From: an uncultured Bacteroides sp.
GTDB taxonomy: Bacteria; Bacteroidota; Bacteroidia; Bacteroidales; Bacteroidaceae
Assembly (NCBI GenBank): GCA_900556625.1
Contig: USPQ01000001.1
Span: 48,729-112,728, forward strand
Reading direction: 5' to 3'
DNA: 64,000 nt
The translations under genes were made by a program, and so were the position numbers. This document shows, one piece after another, positions 8,894-17,783 of this stretch (positions are counted from its first letter, which is position 1; every line of letters starts with the position of its first letter). The notes under the pieces were generated by a model. That model was given only the letters and a program-made list of their open reading frames with translations. It had not been told where the DNA came from and did not search any database.

Positions 8894-10183
8894 TTATTCT
8901 ACCCGGCGCTTGAAGAACCAACGTTCGTTGAACGTCAATCCAATGCTCACACGGAAGATGTTTTCATTCACCATATTCGTTTCCAATCCTTTGACGCGGA
9001 CAAACTGCCCACTTATACTGAGAATGGAACGCGAACGAGGAACAGGCAAACCGAAACCGGCAGTCACGCCATATTCGCGGGAAGCCTTTTCACCGTTGAT
9101 TTTATAATACGGAGTCGTATAATAAGCTCCCAAACGATATTTAATATGGGCAAGATAAGAGCGTCCTATCAAATTAGGAATGTACTCCGCACCCATTGAT
9201 ATTTTATGACGGTCACAGTAAGTATATGTTTCATGCATATCATTGTCCACATCATCACCCTTATAGTTTACATCAGCCCATTTCTGAAGACTATAATCAA
9301 CACCTACCGTCAAATGCCTATTATAATTGTAAGTAACTCCCACACCAAAAGAATTAGGCAATCCCAATGTTGCATCCAACTCATTGCTAACCGTTGTACT
9401 AGCCTGCGTGGTTACCGTTACATCGTTATTCAAATTATGCTTCGGCGAATAAACCGCACCGATTGTCACCGAATGTTTTTTGCCAAAGTCCTGCGTATAC
9501 TGTGCGCCAAAATCCAACTTATAATCAGAAACAGACACAGCATTCTGTCTCACAAATGAATAAGAAGAAGATGTATTCGGATAAAGCATTGTCAATGAAC
9601 GAGTGATATCTCCCCAAAAATAAGAAACATTGACTCCCAAAGACAAATTCTTTAAAACCTTCACTCCTACTCCCGCATACAACTGGTGCAACCCGCCATC
9701 TCCGGCAAGAGTCTTTGTATAGTCCGGCGTCGCGTCATTGGCGCCAGGTGTTGTTTCCGCAGTACCGCTATGACTTTCCGACACATTATATCCGACACTT
9801 GAGAAAGGCAATAGCCCCACACTCATTGCTATTCTAGGATGCAAGCGGAATTGCATTGCCAGATAGTCAAAACTAGAGTTCTTAGCGTTCAGCTTCACAC
9901 CGCCGTTATTGACATTCATATTTTGCAGACTGACACCTCCTTCGAAAATGAAAGTCAGAGAGTCAATGGCTGTATACGAAGCAGGATTCAATGGATTGAT
10001 CTGCGCTCCATCACGGAGTCCAAAAGCAATTCCTCCCATCGCCTTGCTATTTCCGAAACTTTGATCGGACAAATCGCCATAGCCATATCGTGTATAAGGA
10101 GAGTTTGTATTATTTTGAGCAATTGCCATTCCGGTAACCATCGTGAGCAAAAGCGCACATAGTGTGTGTTTAAATCCTACCAT
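8894..10183 (-). CDS. Outer-membrane beta-barrel protein of unknown function
   Basis: The 429-residue protein has a signal peptide ending AIAQ. Its many alternating-hydrophobicity strands, such as ISMGAEYIPNLIG and ITIGAVYSPKHN, are typical of an outer-membrane barrel. The N-terminal region (PYTRYGYGDLSDQSFGNSKAMGG) resembles FadL/PorV-like Bacteroidota outer-membrane proteins, but I cannot assign a substrate. Its start overlaps the end of coaX by 14 bases, so translation is probably coupled. The downstream TPR gene begins 62 bases later. Confidence 0.8.
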   Translation of the reverse strand: MVGFKHTLCALLLTMVTGMAIAQNNTNSPYTRYGYGDLSDQSFGNSKAMGGIAFGLRDGAQINPLNPASYTAIDSLTFIFEGGVSLQNMNVNNGGVKLNAKNSSFDYLAMQFRLHPRIAMSVGLLPFSSVGYNVSESHSGTAETTPGANDATPDYTKTLAGDGGLHQLYAGVGVKVLKNLSLGVNVSYFWGDITRSLTMLYPNTSSSYSFVRQNAVSVSDYKLDFGAQYTQDFGKKHSVTIGAVYSPKHNLNNDVTVTTQASTTVSNELDATLGLPNSFGVGVTYNYNRHLTVGVDYSLQKWADVNYKGDDVDNDMHETYTYCDRHKISMGAEYIPNLIGRSYLAHIKYRLGAYYTTPYYKINGEKASREYGVTAGFGLPVPRSRSILSISGQFVRVKGLETNMVNENIFRVSIGLTFNERWFFKRRVE

Positions 10184-10901
10184 TATTATAGTTTAAAATT
10201 CTATTTAATCCTTTCAACACTAAAAATCTATCTGCAAAGATGATACTTTTTACGCTGCTATCAAAAGAAAATTCATCTCCACCCGTTAAAAAAACCAAAA
10301 GTTCAGGATATTTATGCTTCATAGACTCAATATAACCTGAAATTTCGTATTCCATCCCTTTTAAGACTCCGGCACGTATAGCCGTTTCAGTATCCCGTCC
10401 CATCGGGAGTTTGCGCCCGTTGGTATCCACCAGAGGCAAACGTCCGGTGAACTGCTGGAGCGCTTTGAAACGCATTTGCATACCGGGAGAAATATTACCG
10501 CCATGATACTGACCTTTCGAGTCAATGAACTCATAAGTAATACAAGTCCCTGCGTCAATGACTAATATATTTCTATGCGGGAACTGTTCATTCGCACCTA
10601 CCACAGCAGCCATACGGTCGTATCCCAATGTTTCAGGAGTCTCGTACAAGTTGACCACCGGCAGAGGTGTCTCATGATTCAACCAGAGTAAAGGAAACGG
10701 CAAAGCAGCCAGATCCGCCAACACCCGTTCGTTCAAATCAATGACAGTAGCCACAATCCCCTGATTCACCGGATATTTGGCGCAAAGTGTTTTCAAGCAA
10801 TCCAATGACTGATTGGATTCTGTGAGCACTTCCACCATCTCCCCGTCATTGAAGAGAGCGACTTTCGCCATCGTATTTCCTATGTCGATAATTAAATTCA
10901 A
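10170..10901 (-). CDS. coaX: Type III pantothenate kinase CoaX
   Basis: CoaX phosphorylates pantothenate in the first step of coenzyme A synthesis. The product has the family's N-terminal phosphate-binding motif (NLIIDIGNTMAKVALF), the YETPETLGYDRMAAVVGA segment, the IDAGTCITYEF motif and GGNISPGMQMRF. I choose a TTG start at 10901, giving 243 residues. An ATG further upstream at 10997 would lie before the TACCTTTG promoter element at 10926-10933 and would add 32 hydrophobic residues unlike the family. The gene leads the envelope operon that continues to the CNNM/CorC-type gene. Confidence 0.95.
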   Translation of the reverse strand: MNLIIDIGNTMAKVALFNDGEMVEVLTESNQSLDCLKTLCAKYPVNQGIVATVIDLNERVLADLAALPFPLLWLNHETPLPVVNLYETPETLGYDRMAAVVGANEQFPHRNILVIDAGTCITYEFIDSKGQYHGGNISPGMQMRFKALQQFTGRLPLVDTNGRKLPMGRDTETAIRAGVLKGMEYEISGYIESMKHKYPELLVFLTGGDEFSFDSSVKSIIFADRFLVLKGLNRILNYNNGRI

Positions 10902-10925
10902 TGCGTTTTTTATCTTTAGCGGGCG

Positions 10926-10933
10926 CAAAGGTA
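10926..10933 (-). promoter_or_regulatory. Bacteroides -7 promoter element for coaX
   Basis: The minus strand reads TACCTTTG, an exact TAnnTTTG match, 24 bases before the proposed TTG start of coaX. Its position is the main reason for rejecting the upstream ATG as the start codon. Confidence 0.75.
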
Positions 10934-11030
10934 TAGTAAAAAAAGAAAAGATGAAGCATACGAAAAGAATTATCTTATCAAAAACGTTGCAAACCATTGA
11001 AATATAAGTGATTTCACCATACTTGTATAC

Positions 11031-11060
11031 TTGAAAGCTTTATAGATTTTCATACATTTG
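11031..11060 (+). promoter_or_regulatory. Complete Bacteroides promoter (TTG-N19-TACATTTG)
   Basis: TTG at 11031-11033 and TACATTTG at 11053-11060 are separated by exactly 19 bases, matching the described Bacteroides -33/-7 consensus. It is the best two-element promoter seen in this window. Transcription would start near 11067, giving about 240 bases before the DUF4105 start codon. Confidence 0.75.
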
Positions 11061-11070
11061 ACAAGTTCCG

Positions 11071-11102
11071 ATTAGCTATAATGAAAGCAAAATTAGCTAT
11101 AA
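11071..11102 (+). repeat. Two direct repeats ATTAGCTATAA, 21 bp apart
   Basis: The 11-base word ATTAGCTATAA occurs at 11071-11081 and at 11092-11102. The 21-base period equals two turns of B-DNA and lies directly downstream of the predicted start site. This would suit an operator bound by a protein dimer, but no regulator is identifiable nearby. Confidence 0.5.
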
Positions 11103-11184
11103 AGAGATGACCACTGTGCAGCACAGGGTATCTTGAGGGTAAAAGCCTATGATTTTCTTTATGTAATAACGTACACGGACGCAG

Positions 11185-11207
11185 GCGCGAGAGAACACGC
11201 TTTTTTT
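11185..11207 (+). terminator. Weak terminator-like hairpin in the leader
   Basis: Three GC pairs (GCG with CGC), one mismatch and one more pair close a six-base loop, followed by seven T residues at 11201-11207. The stem is short, so partial termination is more likely than full termination. Confidence 0.35.
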
Positions 11208-11307
11208 CTAATAAATATAATAATATAGAGAAAACAATAAGTAGTATACATCGATTCTTCGTATATTCGCCGCCGAATAAAAAGAATTTCCCCAAAAGAA
11301 ACGTCCG

Positions 11308-12531
11308 ATGAAACGATTTAATGACTTTTTCCGCTGTATGTCGCCGCTTGTGCTATTCATGTTGTTCTTTTCCACCACTGATGTGTCCGCAATGAAAAGC
11401 AACGGTCCGGCCGCAGACGGTCATGACTCCATCCGTATCAGCCTGCTGACCTGTGCTCCCGGCGAGGAGATTTATTCTCTGTTCGGACATACAGCCATCC
11501 GTTACGAAAATCCTTCACAAGGGATTGACGTAGTTTTCAACTACGGTCTGTTCAGCTTCAACACCCCCAACTTCATACTTCGCTTCTCTCTCGGAGAGAC
11601 AGATTATCAACTAGGCGCAACCGATTATGCCCATTTTGCGGCAGAATACGCATTCTTCGGACGTAGCGTATGGCAACAGACTCTGAACCTGACCGAAAGA
11701 GAAAAGGCCGAATTAATCCGTCTGCTACAAGAGAATTATCGGCCCGAGAACCGGGTGTATCGTTATAATTTTTTTTACGACAATTGCGCCACCCGCCCCC
11801 GCGACAAGATAGAAGAAAGTATTGCCGGAAAAGTGATTTATCCCGCAAAACCGCAGGACGGCTCACGGTCTTTCCGCGACATCGTGCATCAATATTGCAA
11901 AGGTCATCCGTGGGCACGCTTCGGCATTGACTTATGTATCGGAAGCGAAGCAGACCGTCCTATCACACAGCGACAGATGATGTTTGCCCCATTTTATCTG
12001 ATGGATGCTTTTGCCGGAGCGCAAATTGAGAATGACTCCATTCAGCGACCGCTTGCGGAAGCCGCCCGACTGATTGTAGACGCCACTCCCGGGACGGATG
12101 AAAGCGGCTGGATATTCACTCCGTTACAATGCGCCCTGCTTTTATTTATATTGACAGTCGGCGCTACCATCTACGGTATCCGTCGAAGAACCGGACTATG
12201 GGGAGTAGACCTCTTCCTTTTCAGCGCGGCAGGTATCGTAGGTTGTGTTCTTGCCTTTCTGGCTTTCTTTTCCGAACACCCGGCCGTCAGTTCCAATTTC
12301 TTATTGTTCGTGTTTCATCCCGGACAACTTCTCTTCCTTCCCTACATCATTTATTGTGACCGAAAAGGAAAGAAATGTTGGTATCTGACCTTGAATTTGA
12401 TCGTTTTAACACTTTTTATAGTGCTTTTTCCGCTAATTCCACAAAGATTTGACTTAGCTGTTGTACCTTTGGCACTCAGTTTGCTGGTACGTTCAGTGAG
12501 CAACTTAATTGTGACATCTAAAAAGAAATAA
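11308..12531 (+). CDS. DUF4105 (Lnb N-terminal-like) membrane protein
   Basis: The 407-residue product has a signal or anchor segment at residues 10-30. An extracytoplasmic domain follows to about residue 265, and about five membrane segments fill the C-terminal third, ending in a basic tail. The soluble part matches the DUF4105 pattern. Its conserved GHTAIRY histidine and DNCATRPRDKI cysteine resemble the permuted papain-like catalytic pairs of NlpC/P60-type proteins. Peptidase or amidase activity is therefore possible but unproven. Its stop codon overlaps the start of the phosphatase-like gene by one base, so the two are translationally coupled. Confidence 0.82.
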   Translation: MKRFNDFFRCMSPLVLFMLFFSTTDVSAMKSNGPAADGHDSIRISLLTCAPGEEIYSLFGHTAIRYENPSQGIDVVFNYGLFSFNTPNFILRFSLGETDYQLGATDYAHFAAEYAFFGRSVWQQTLNLTEREKAELIRLLQENYRPENRVYRYNFFYDNCATRPRDKIEESIAGKVIYPAKPQDGSRSFRDIVHQYCKGHPWARFGIDLCIGSEADRPITQRQMMFAPFYLMDAFAGAQIENDSIQRPLAEAARLIVDATPGTDESGWIFTPLQCALLLFILTVGATIYGIRRRTGLWGVDLFLFSAAGIVGCVLAFLAFFSEHPAVSSNFLLFVFHPGQLLFLPYIIYCDRKGKKCWYLTLNLIVLTLFIVLFPLIPQRFDLAVVPLALSLLVRSVSNLIVTSKKK

Positions 12532-14105
12532 TGAAAGGATTACTGACTTCCCTTATCACCGTACTTACCTTCACCGGGCTACAAGCCCAGTCGTTGCCTG
12601 CCGCACCCAAGCTCGTGGTGGGACTAACGATTGACCAACTGCGTACGGACTACTTGGAAGCATTCTCATCACTTTACGGAGAGAAAGGTTTCAAACGCCT
12701 TTGGAAAGAGGGAAGAGTGTTCTATAATGCCGAATATACTTTCAGCGGTGTAGACCGCTCGTCTGCCATAGCCGCCATTTACAGCGGAACGACTCCCTCC
12801 ATGAACGGAATCATCTCCAAGCGATGGATGGACGCGGCTACCCTACGTCCTGTCAACAGCACAGACGACACGGCTTTCATGGGGTACTATACCGACCAGA
12901 CGTGTTCTCCTTCCAAATTATTGACTTCCACCATTGCCGATGAGCTCAAAATAGCGACTCAAGGCAAGGGGCTTGTATATGCCATCGCCCCCAAATGTGA
13001 CGCGGCGATTCTTGCCGCCGGACATGCCGGGAACGGTGCTTTCTGGCTCAATCCCAACACGGGAAAATGGAGCGGAACAACTTATTACGGAGAATTTCCT
13101 TGGTGGGCAAGTCAGTACAACGACCGCCAAGCCGTCGATTTCCGTATTGCGAATATCGTATGGGAACCGGTATTTCCTCGCGGGATGTACACATTCTTGC
13201 CAGATTGGCGGGATATGGTTTTCAAATATAAATTTGATGACGACCGCAACAACAAGTACCGCCGTTTCATCACCAGCCCTTTCGTGAACGATGAAGTGAA
13301 TGCGCTTGCCGAAGAAGCATTGAACAAGAGTTCAATCGGCATGGACGACATTACTGACTTATTGGCACTGACTTATTATGCCGGCAACTACGCACATAAA
13401 TCCGTACAGGAATGTGCAATGGAAATGCAGGATACCTACGTGCGCATTGACCGTAGTATTGCCAACCTGCTCGAACTGCTCGATAGGAAAGTGGGCTTGC
13501 AGAACGTGCTCATCTTCGTCACTTCCACCGGATATACAGACAGCGAATCGTCTGATTCGGGATTATACAAAATTCCCGGAGGAGAGTTCTACCTCAACCG
13601 TTGCGCCGCTTTGCTGAATATGTATCTGATGGCTACGTACGGAGAAGGAAAGTATGTGGAAACTTATCACAACCAACAGATTTATCTGAATCATAAGTTG
13701 CTGGAACAAAAGCAACTCAATCTGACGGAAGTACAAGAGAAGTCCGCCGAATTCCTGATGCAATTCAGTGGAGTGAATGAGGCATATTCCGCCAACAGGC
13801 TTCTGTTGGGTTCGTGGACTCCGGAAATCCACAAAATACGTAACGGATATCATCGTAAACGCTCGGGGGATCTGGTAATCGATGTTCTTCCCGGATGGTC
13901 AATCGTTGACGAGAACAGCCACGAGAACAAGGTGGTACGCCATTCGTTCATCCCCTCACCGCTGATTTTCATCGGTCACTCGGTGAAACCGGCTATCATA
14001 CAGACTCCTGTAACCATTGAACATATTGCGCCTACACTGGCTCATTTCATGCGTATCCGGGCTCCCAATGCCTGCAGCTCCGCCCCTATTACCGACTTGC
14101 GGTAA
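12531..14105 (+). CDS. Alkaline-phosphatase-superfamily protein with degenerate active site
   Basis: The 524-residue secreted protein (signal peptide ending LQAQ) aligns along its length with PafA-type Bacteroidota phosphatases. Matching landmarks include KLVVGLTIDQLRTDYLEAF, IYSGTTPSMNGI, LAAGHAGNGAFW, DDITDLLAL, NGYHRKRSGD and the C-terminal HIAPTLAHFM. By my hand alignment, most catalytic residues are gone. The nucleophile Thr region reads GVDRSSAIAA. The Asp/His pair of TDYVGH reads TYYAGN. The DHG metal motif reads TGY. Asp35 and His471 remain. It is probably a non-catalytic or altered-function relative coupled to the DUF4105 protein. The fold assignment is firm and the function unknown. 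Confidence 0.85.
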   Translation: MKGLLTSLITVLTFTGLQAQSLPAAPKLVVGLTIDQLRTDYLEAFSSLYGEKGFKRLWKEGRVFYNAEYTFSGVDRSSAIAAIYSGTTPSMNGIISKRWMDAATLRPVNSTDDTAFMGYYTDQTCSPSKLLTSTIADELKIATQGKGLVYAIAPKCDAAILAAGHAGNGAFWLNPNTGKWSGTTYYGEFPWWASQYNDRQAVDFRIANIVWEPVFPRGMYTFLPDWRDMVFKYKFDDDRNNKYRRFITSPFVNDEVNALAEEALNKSSIGMDDITDLLALTYYAGNYAHKSVQECAMEMQDTYVRIDRSIANLLELLDRKVGLQNVLIFVTSTGYTDSESSDSGLYKIPGGEFYLNRCAALLNMYLMATYGEGKYVETYHNQQIYLNHKLLEQKQLNLTEVQEKSAEFLMQFSGVNEAYSANRLLLGSWTPEIHKIRNGYHRKRSGDLVIDVLPGWSIVDENSHENKVVRHSFIPSPLIFIGHSVKPAIIQTPVTIEHIAPTLAHFMRIRAPNACSSAPITDLR

Positions 14106-14158
14106 AAGTTTACTCATAAAAACAGGGTGCAAAACATAAATAAATCAGCATTTTAATG

Positions 14159-14166
14159 TAACTTTG
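14159..14166 (+). promoter_or_regulatory. Bacteroides -7 promoter element for secA
   Basis: TAACTTTG matches TAnnTTTG. The predicted transcript begins near 14173, just before the palindromic element, leaving a leader of about 130 bases ahead of secA. Confidence 0.65.
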
Positions 14167-14177
14167 CAGGGATTATC

Positions 14178-14266
14178 CACCATGGATCCCACAGATTCAC
14201 TCAGATTGAAAAGAAAAATCTGTGTCCTGTATAAAAGATCCGTGAGAATCTGTGAAATCCGTGGTG
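14178..14266. repeat. Palindromic intergenic repeat in the secA leader
   Basis: Arms 14178-14198 and 14246-14266 are complementary at 18 of 21 positions. An inner 6-bp hairpin (CAGATT/AATCTG) lies at 14202-14222. The arms carry CACAGATT and CACCA words similar to the palindrome at 3151-3332. The element falls almost entirely within the predicted secA 5' leader, so it would fold in the mRNA. Confidence 0.65.
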
Positions 14267-14300
14267 CAAAAAAGATAAATAATAAACTAAATAATAGAAC

Positions 14301-17300
14301 ATGGGATTTAATGAATTTTTAAGCTCGATTTTCGGAAACAAATCCACACGAGACATGAAAGAAATCAAGCCCTGGGTGGAGAAGATTAAAGCTGCCTACC
14401 CGGAGGTTGAGAAACTGGATAACGACGCACTCCGCGCAAAAACGGAAGAACTCAAAAAATATATCCGCGAATCAGCAACTGCCGAACGTGCGAAAGTGGA
14501 AGAACTGAAAGCGAGTATCGAAAGCCTTGAACTGGAAGACCGCGAAGAAGTATTTGCGCAAATAGACAAGATAGAAAAAGAAATTCTGGAGAAATATGAA
14601 AAAGCATTGGACGAAGTATTGCCCGTTGCTTTCTCCATCGTTAAGGCAACTGCCAAACGTTTTGCCGAAAATGAAGAAATTGTAGTGACTGCCACGGAAT
14701 TCGACCGCCAGCTCGCTACAACAAAGGATTTTGTACGCATCGAGGGAGACAAAGCCATTTATCAGAATCACTGGATAGCCGGTGGTAACGACACGGTGTG
14801 GAACATGGTTCACTACGACGTACAGTTGTTTGGTGGTGTCGTTCTCCATAAAGGCAAGATTGCGGAAATGGCAACCGGTGAAGGTAAGACATTGGTAGCT
14901 ACCCTCCCGGTATTCCTGAACGCATTGACCGGAAACGGTGTTCATGTGGTAACCGTGAACGACTATTTGGCAAAACGTGACTCCGAATGGATGGGGCCTC
15001 TCTATATGTTCCACGGTCTGAGTGTGGATTGTATCGATCGCCATCAACCGAACTCCGACGCACGTCGTCAGGCATATCTGGCCGATATCACTTTCGGAAC
15101 GAACAACGAATTCGGTTTCGATTACCTGCGTGACAATATGGCTATCAGTCCGAAAGACCTTGTACAACGTCAGCACAACTACGCGATTGTCGATGAGGTT
15201 GACTCCGTATTGATTGACGACGCACGTACTCCGTTGATTATTTCCGGTCCTGTGCCGAAAGGCGATGACCAATTATTCGAACAACTCCGTCCGTTGGTTG
15301 AACGTCTGGTAGAAGCGCAGAAGATATTGGCTACCAAATATTTGTCTGAGGCCAAGAAGCTGATCGCAACCGGTGACAAGAAAGATATGGAAGAGGGATT
15401 CCTCGCTTTGTACCGGAGTCATAAAGCATTGCCTAAAAATAAAGCGTTGATTAAGTTCTTGAGTGAGCAAGGCATCAAGGCCGGTATGCTCAAGACAGAG
15501 GAAATTTATATGGAGCAGAACAACAAGCGTATGCATGAGGTGACTGATCCGTTGTATTTCGTCATCGACGAGAAGCTGAACAGCGTAGATTTGACAGACA
15601 AAGGTGTAGACCTGATTACCGGCAACTCAGAAGACCCGACCTTGTTCGTACTCCCCGATATCGCCGGACAACTCTCGGAACTGGAGAATGTGCCGGACCT
15701 GACTAACGAGGAAAAACTTCAGAAGAAGGACGAACTACTGACTAACTACGCCATTAAATCGGAACGCGTACATACGATCAACCAATTATTGAAGGCGTAC
15801 ACCATGTTCGAGAAAGATGACGAGTATGTGGTTATCGACGGACAAGTGAAGATTGTAGACGAACAGACCGGACGTATCATGGAAGGTCGCCGCTATTCTG
15901 ACGGACTGCATCAGGCTATCGAAGCAAAGGAACGCGTGAAAGTGGAAGCTGCTACGCAGACTTTCGCCACGATTACTTTGCAGAACTACTTCCGTATGTA
16001 TCACAAGCTGTCCGGTATGACCGGTACTGCCGAGACGGAAGCAGGCGAACTTTGGGACATTTATAAATTGGATGTTGTGGTAATCCCGACCAACCGTCCG
16101 ATTGCCCGCAAAGACATGAACGACCGCGTTTACAAGACTAAGCGTGAAAAATATAAAGCCGTGATCGAGGAAATCGAACAATTGGTTCAGGCAGGACGTC
16201 CGGTGTTGGTAGGTACCACTTCGGTAGAAATCTCCGAAATGCTGAGTAAAATGCTGACCATGCGTAAGATTGAACATAATGTATTGAATGCGAAGTTGCA
16301 CCAGAAAGAAGCCGAAATCGTAGCGAAAGCCGGTTTGAGTTGCGCGGTAACGATTGCAACCAACATGGCAGGTCGTGGTACGGATATCAAACTAAGTCCG
16401 GAGGTAAAGGCTGCGGGCGGTTTGGCGATTATCGGTACAGAACGTCATGAGTCCCGCCGTGTAGACCGCCAGTTGCGTGGTCGTGCAGGACGTCAGGGTG
16501 ACCCGGGTTCTTCTGTATTCTTCGTATCACTGGAAGATGACTTGATGCGTCTGTTCTCTTCCGACCGTATCGCAAGCGTAATGGATAGACTCGGTTTCCA
16601 GGAAGGCGAAATGATTGAGCATAAAATGATTTCCAACTCTATCGAACGCGCCCAGAAGAAGGTAGAAGAAAACAACTTCGGTATCCGTAAGCGTCTGTTG
16701 GAATACGACGACGTTATGAACAAGCAACGTACGGTTGTCTACACGAAACGCCGCCATGCGCTGATGGGTGAACGTATCGGTATGGATATCGTAAATATGA
16801 TTTGGGATCGTTGCGCGAATGCCATCGAAAATAATGACTACGAGGGTTGTCAGATGGAACTGCTCCAAACGTTGGCTATGGAAACTCCGTTCACAGAGGA
16901 AGAGTTCCGCAACGAGAAGAAAGAGAAATTAGCCGACAAGACTTTCAACATTGCGATGGAGAATTTCAAACGCAAGACCGAACGTCTGGCCCAAATCGCT
17001 AATCCGGTTATCAAACAAGTATATGAGAATCAAGGACATATGTATGAAAACATTCTGATTCCTATTACGGACGGCAAACGTATGTACAACATCTCTTGTA
17101 ACCTGAAAGCGGCTTACGAATCGGAATCGAAAGAGGTGGTGAAATCATTCGAGAAATCAATCCTGCTCCACGTGATCGATGAAGCATGGAAAGAGAATTT
17201 GCGTGAACTGGACGAACTGAAACATTCGGTACAGAACGCCAGCTACGAACAAAAAGACCCGTTATTGATTTACAAGCTGGAATCCGTAACGCTGTTTGAC

Positions 17301-17621
17301 GCAATGGTGAACAAAATCAACAACCAGACTGTGTCTATCCTGATGCGTGGACAAATTCCTGTACAGGAAGCTCCGGACGAACCGTCCGCACGCCGAGTAG
17401 AAGTACGTCAGGCTGCTCCGGAACAACGTCAGGACATGAGCAAGTATCGTGAGAACAAACAGGATTTGAACGATCCGAACCAACAGGCTGCCGCCAACCA
17501 GGATACCCGCGAACAGCAGAAACGCGAACCGATTCGCGCCGAGAAAACGGTAGGGCGCAACGATCCTTGTCCATGCGGAAGCGGTAAGAAGTACAAGAAC
17601 TGTCACGGAAGAAATCTTTGA
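14301..17621 (+). CDS. secA: Preprotein translocase ATPase SecA
   Basis: SecA drives post-translational export through SecYEG. The 1106-residue protein has Walker A GEGKT at residues 193-197, the DEVDSVLIDDARTPL motif of NBD1, the preprotein-crosslinking region, NBD2 motifs (TNMAGRGTDI; RQLRGRAGRQGDPGSS) and the helical scaffold. It ends in a zinc-binding tail with Cys1090, Cys1092, Cys1101 and His1102 (CPCGSGKKYKNCHG). It is longer than E. coli SecA (901 residues), largely from a charged helical insertion around residues 45-110 and other insertions, which is usual in Bacteroidota. It has its own promoter and a strong terminator after it. Confidence 0.99.
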   Translation: MGFNEFLSSIFGNKSTRDMKEIKPWVEKIKAAYPEVEKLDNDALRAKTEELKKYIRESATAERAKVEELKASIESLELEDREEVFAQIDKIEKEILEKYEKALDEVLPVAFSIVKATAKRFAENEEIVVTATEFDRQLATTKDFVRIEGDKAIYQNHWIAGGNDTVWNMVHYDVQLFGGVVLHKGKIAEMATGEGKTLVATLPVFLNALTGNGVHVVTVNDYLAKRDSEWMGPLYMFHGLSVDCIDRHQPNSDARRQAYLADITFGTNNEFGFDYLRDNMAISPKDLVQRQHNYAIVDEVDSVLIDDARTPLIISGPVPKGDDQLFEQLRPLVERLVEAQKILATKYLSEAKKLIATGDKKDMEEGFLALYRSHKALPKNKALIKFLSEQGIKAGMLKTEEIYMEQNNKRMHEVTDPLYFVIDEKLNSVDLTDKGVDLITGNSEDPTLFVLPDIAGQLSELENVPDLTNEEKLQKKDELLTNYAIKSERVHTINQLLKAYTMFEKDDEYVVIDGQVKIVDEQTGRIMEGRRYSDGLHQAIEAKERVKVEAATQTFATITLQNYFRMYHKLSGMTGTAETEAGELWDIYKLDVVVIPTNRPIARKDMNDRVYKTKREKYKAVIEEIEQLVQAGRPVLVGTTSVEISEMLSKMLTMRKIEHNVLNAKLHQKEAEIVAKAGLSCAVTIATNMAGRGTDIKLSPEVKAAGGLAIIGTERHESRRVDRQLRGRAGRQGDPGSSVFFVSLEDDLMRLFSSDRIASVMDRLGFQEGEMIEHKMISNSIERAQKKVEENNFGIRKRLLEYDDVMNKQRTVVYTKRRHALMGERIGMDIVNMIWDRCANAIENNDYEGCQMELLQTLAMETPFTEEEFRNEKKEKLADKTFNIAMENFKRKTERLAQIANPVIKQVYENQGHMYENILIPITDGKRMYNISCNLKAAYESESKEVVKSFEKSILLHVIDEAWKENLRELDELKHSVQNASYEQKDPLLIYKLESVTLFDAMVNKINNQTVSILMRGQIPVQEAPDEPSARRVEVRQAAPEQRQDMSKYRENKQDLNDPNQQAAANQDTREQQKREPIRAEKTVGRNDPCPCGSGKKYKNCHGRNL

Positions 17622-17681
17622 TCAATGAGGTAAGGAGCAGACGACAGAATTTGTACCCGGCGCTCCCTATCTTCCAATTAT

Positions 17682-17726
17682 AAAAGAAAGCCTTAAACGG
17701 TTAAAAACTGTTTGAGGCTTTCTTTT
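17682..17726 (+). terminator. Rho-independent terminator of secA
   Basis: A 19-bp stem (17682-17700 with 17708-17726, including two GU-type pairs) closes a seven-base loop. The descending arm ends in TTTCTTTT. It lies 60 bases past the secA stop codon and before the promoter of the next gene. Confidence 0.88.
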
Positions 17727-17741
17727 GTTCTTTCAAAATAG

Positions 17742-17749
17742 TACTTTTG
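17742..17749 (+). promoter_or_regulatory. Bacteroides -7 promoter element for the DUF6340-like gene
   Basis: TACTTTTG matches TAnnTTTG and lies 34 bases before the ATG at 17784, immediately after the secA terminator. Confidence 0.6.
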
Positions 17750-17783
17750 TTCAAACTACTAAATGTATTAAATTGTATTGACT

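Larger units (their letters stand above)
11067..11207 (+). ncRNA. Candidate small RNA or structured 5' leader upstream of the DUF4105 gene
   Basis: This stretch fills most of a 406-base gap between coaX and the DUF4105 gene, where I see no gene. It starts just after a two-element promoter. It contains an 11-base direct repeat, then a strong hairpin at 11104-11134 with about 12 pairs, two single-base bulges and loop CAG. It ends at a GC-rich short stem followed by seven T residues (11185-11207). That layout suits a roughly 140-base RNA or an attenuated leader. It matches no RNA family I recognise. The terminal stem is weak, so read-through into the DUF4105 gene is possible. Confidence 0.35.

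Noticed and set aside
11050..11402. Two short minus-strand frames in the coaX-DUF4105 gap
   Set aside because: They have no start signals or recognisable sequence and overlap the promoter, leader hairpin and DUF4105 start.
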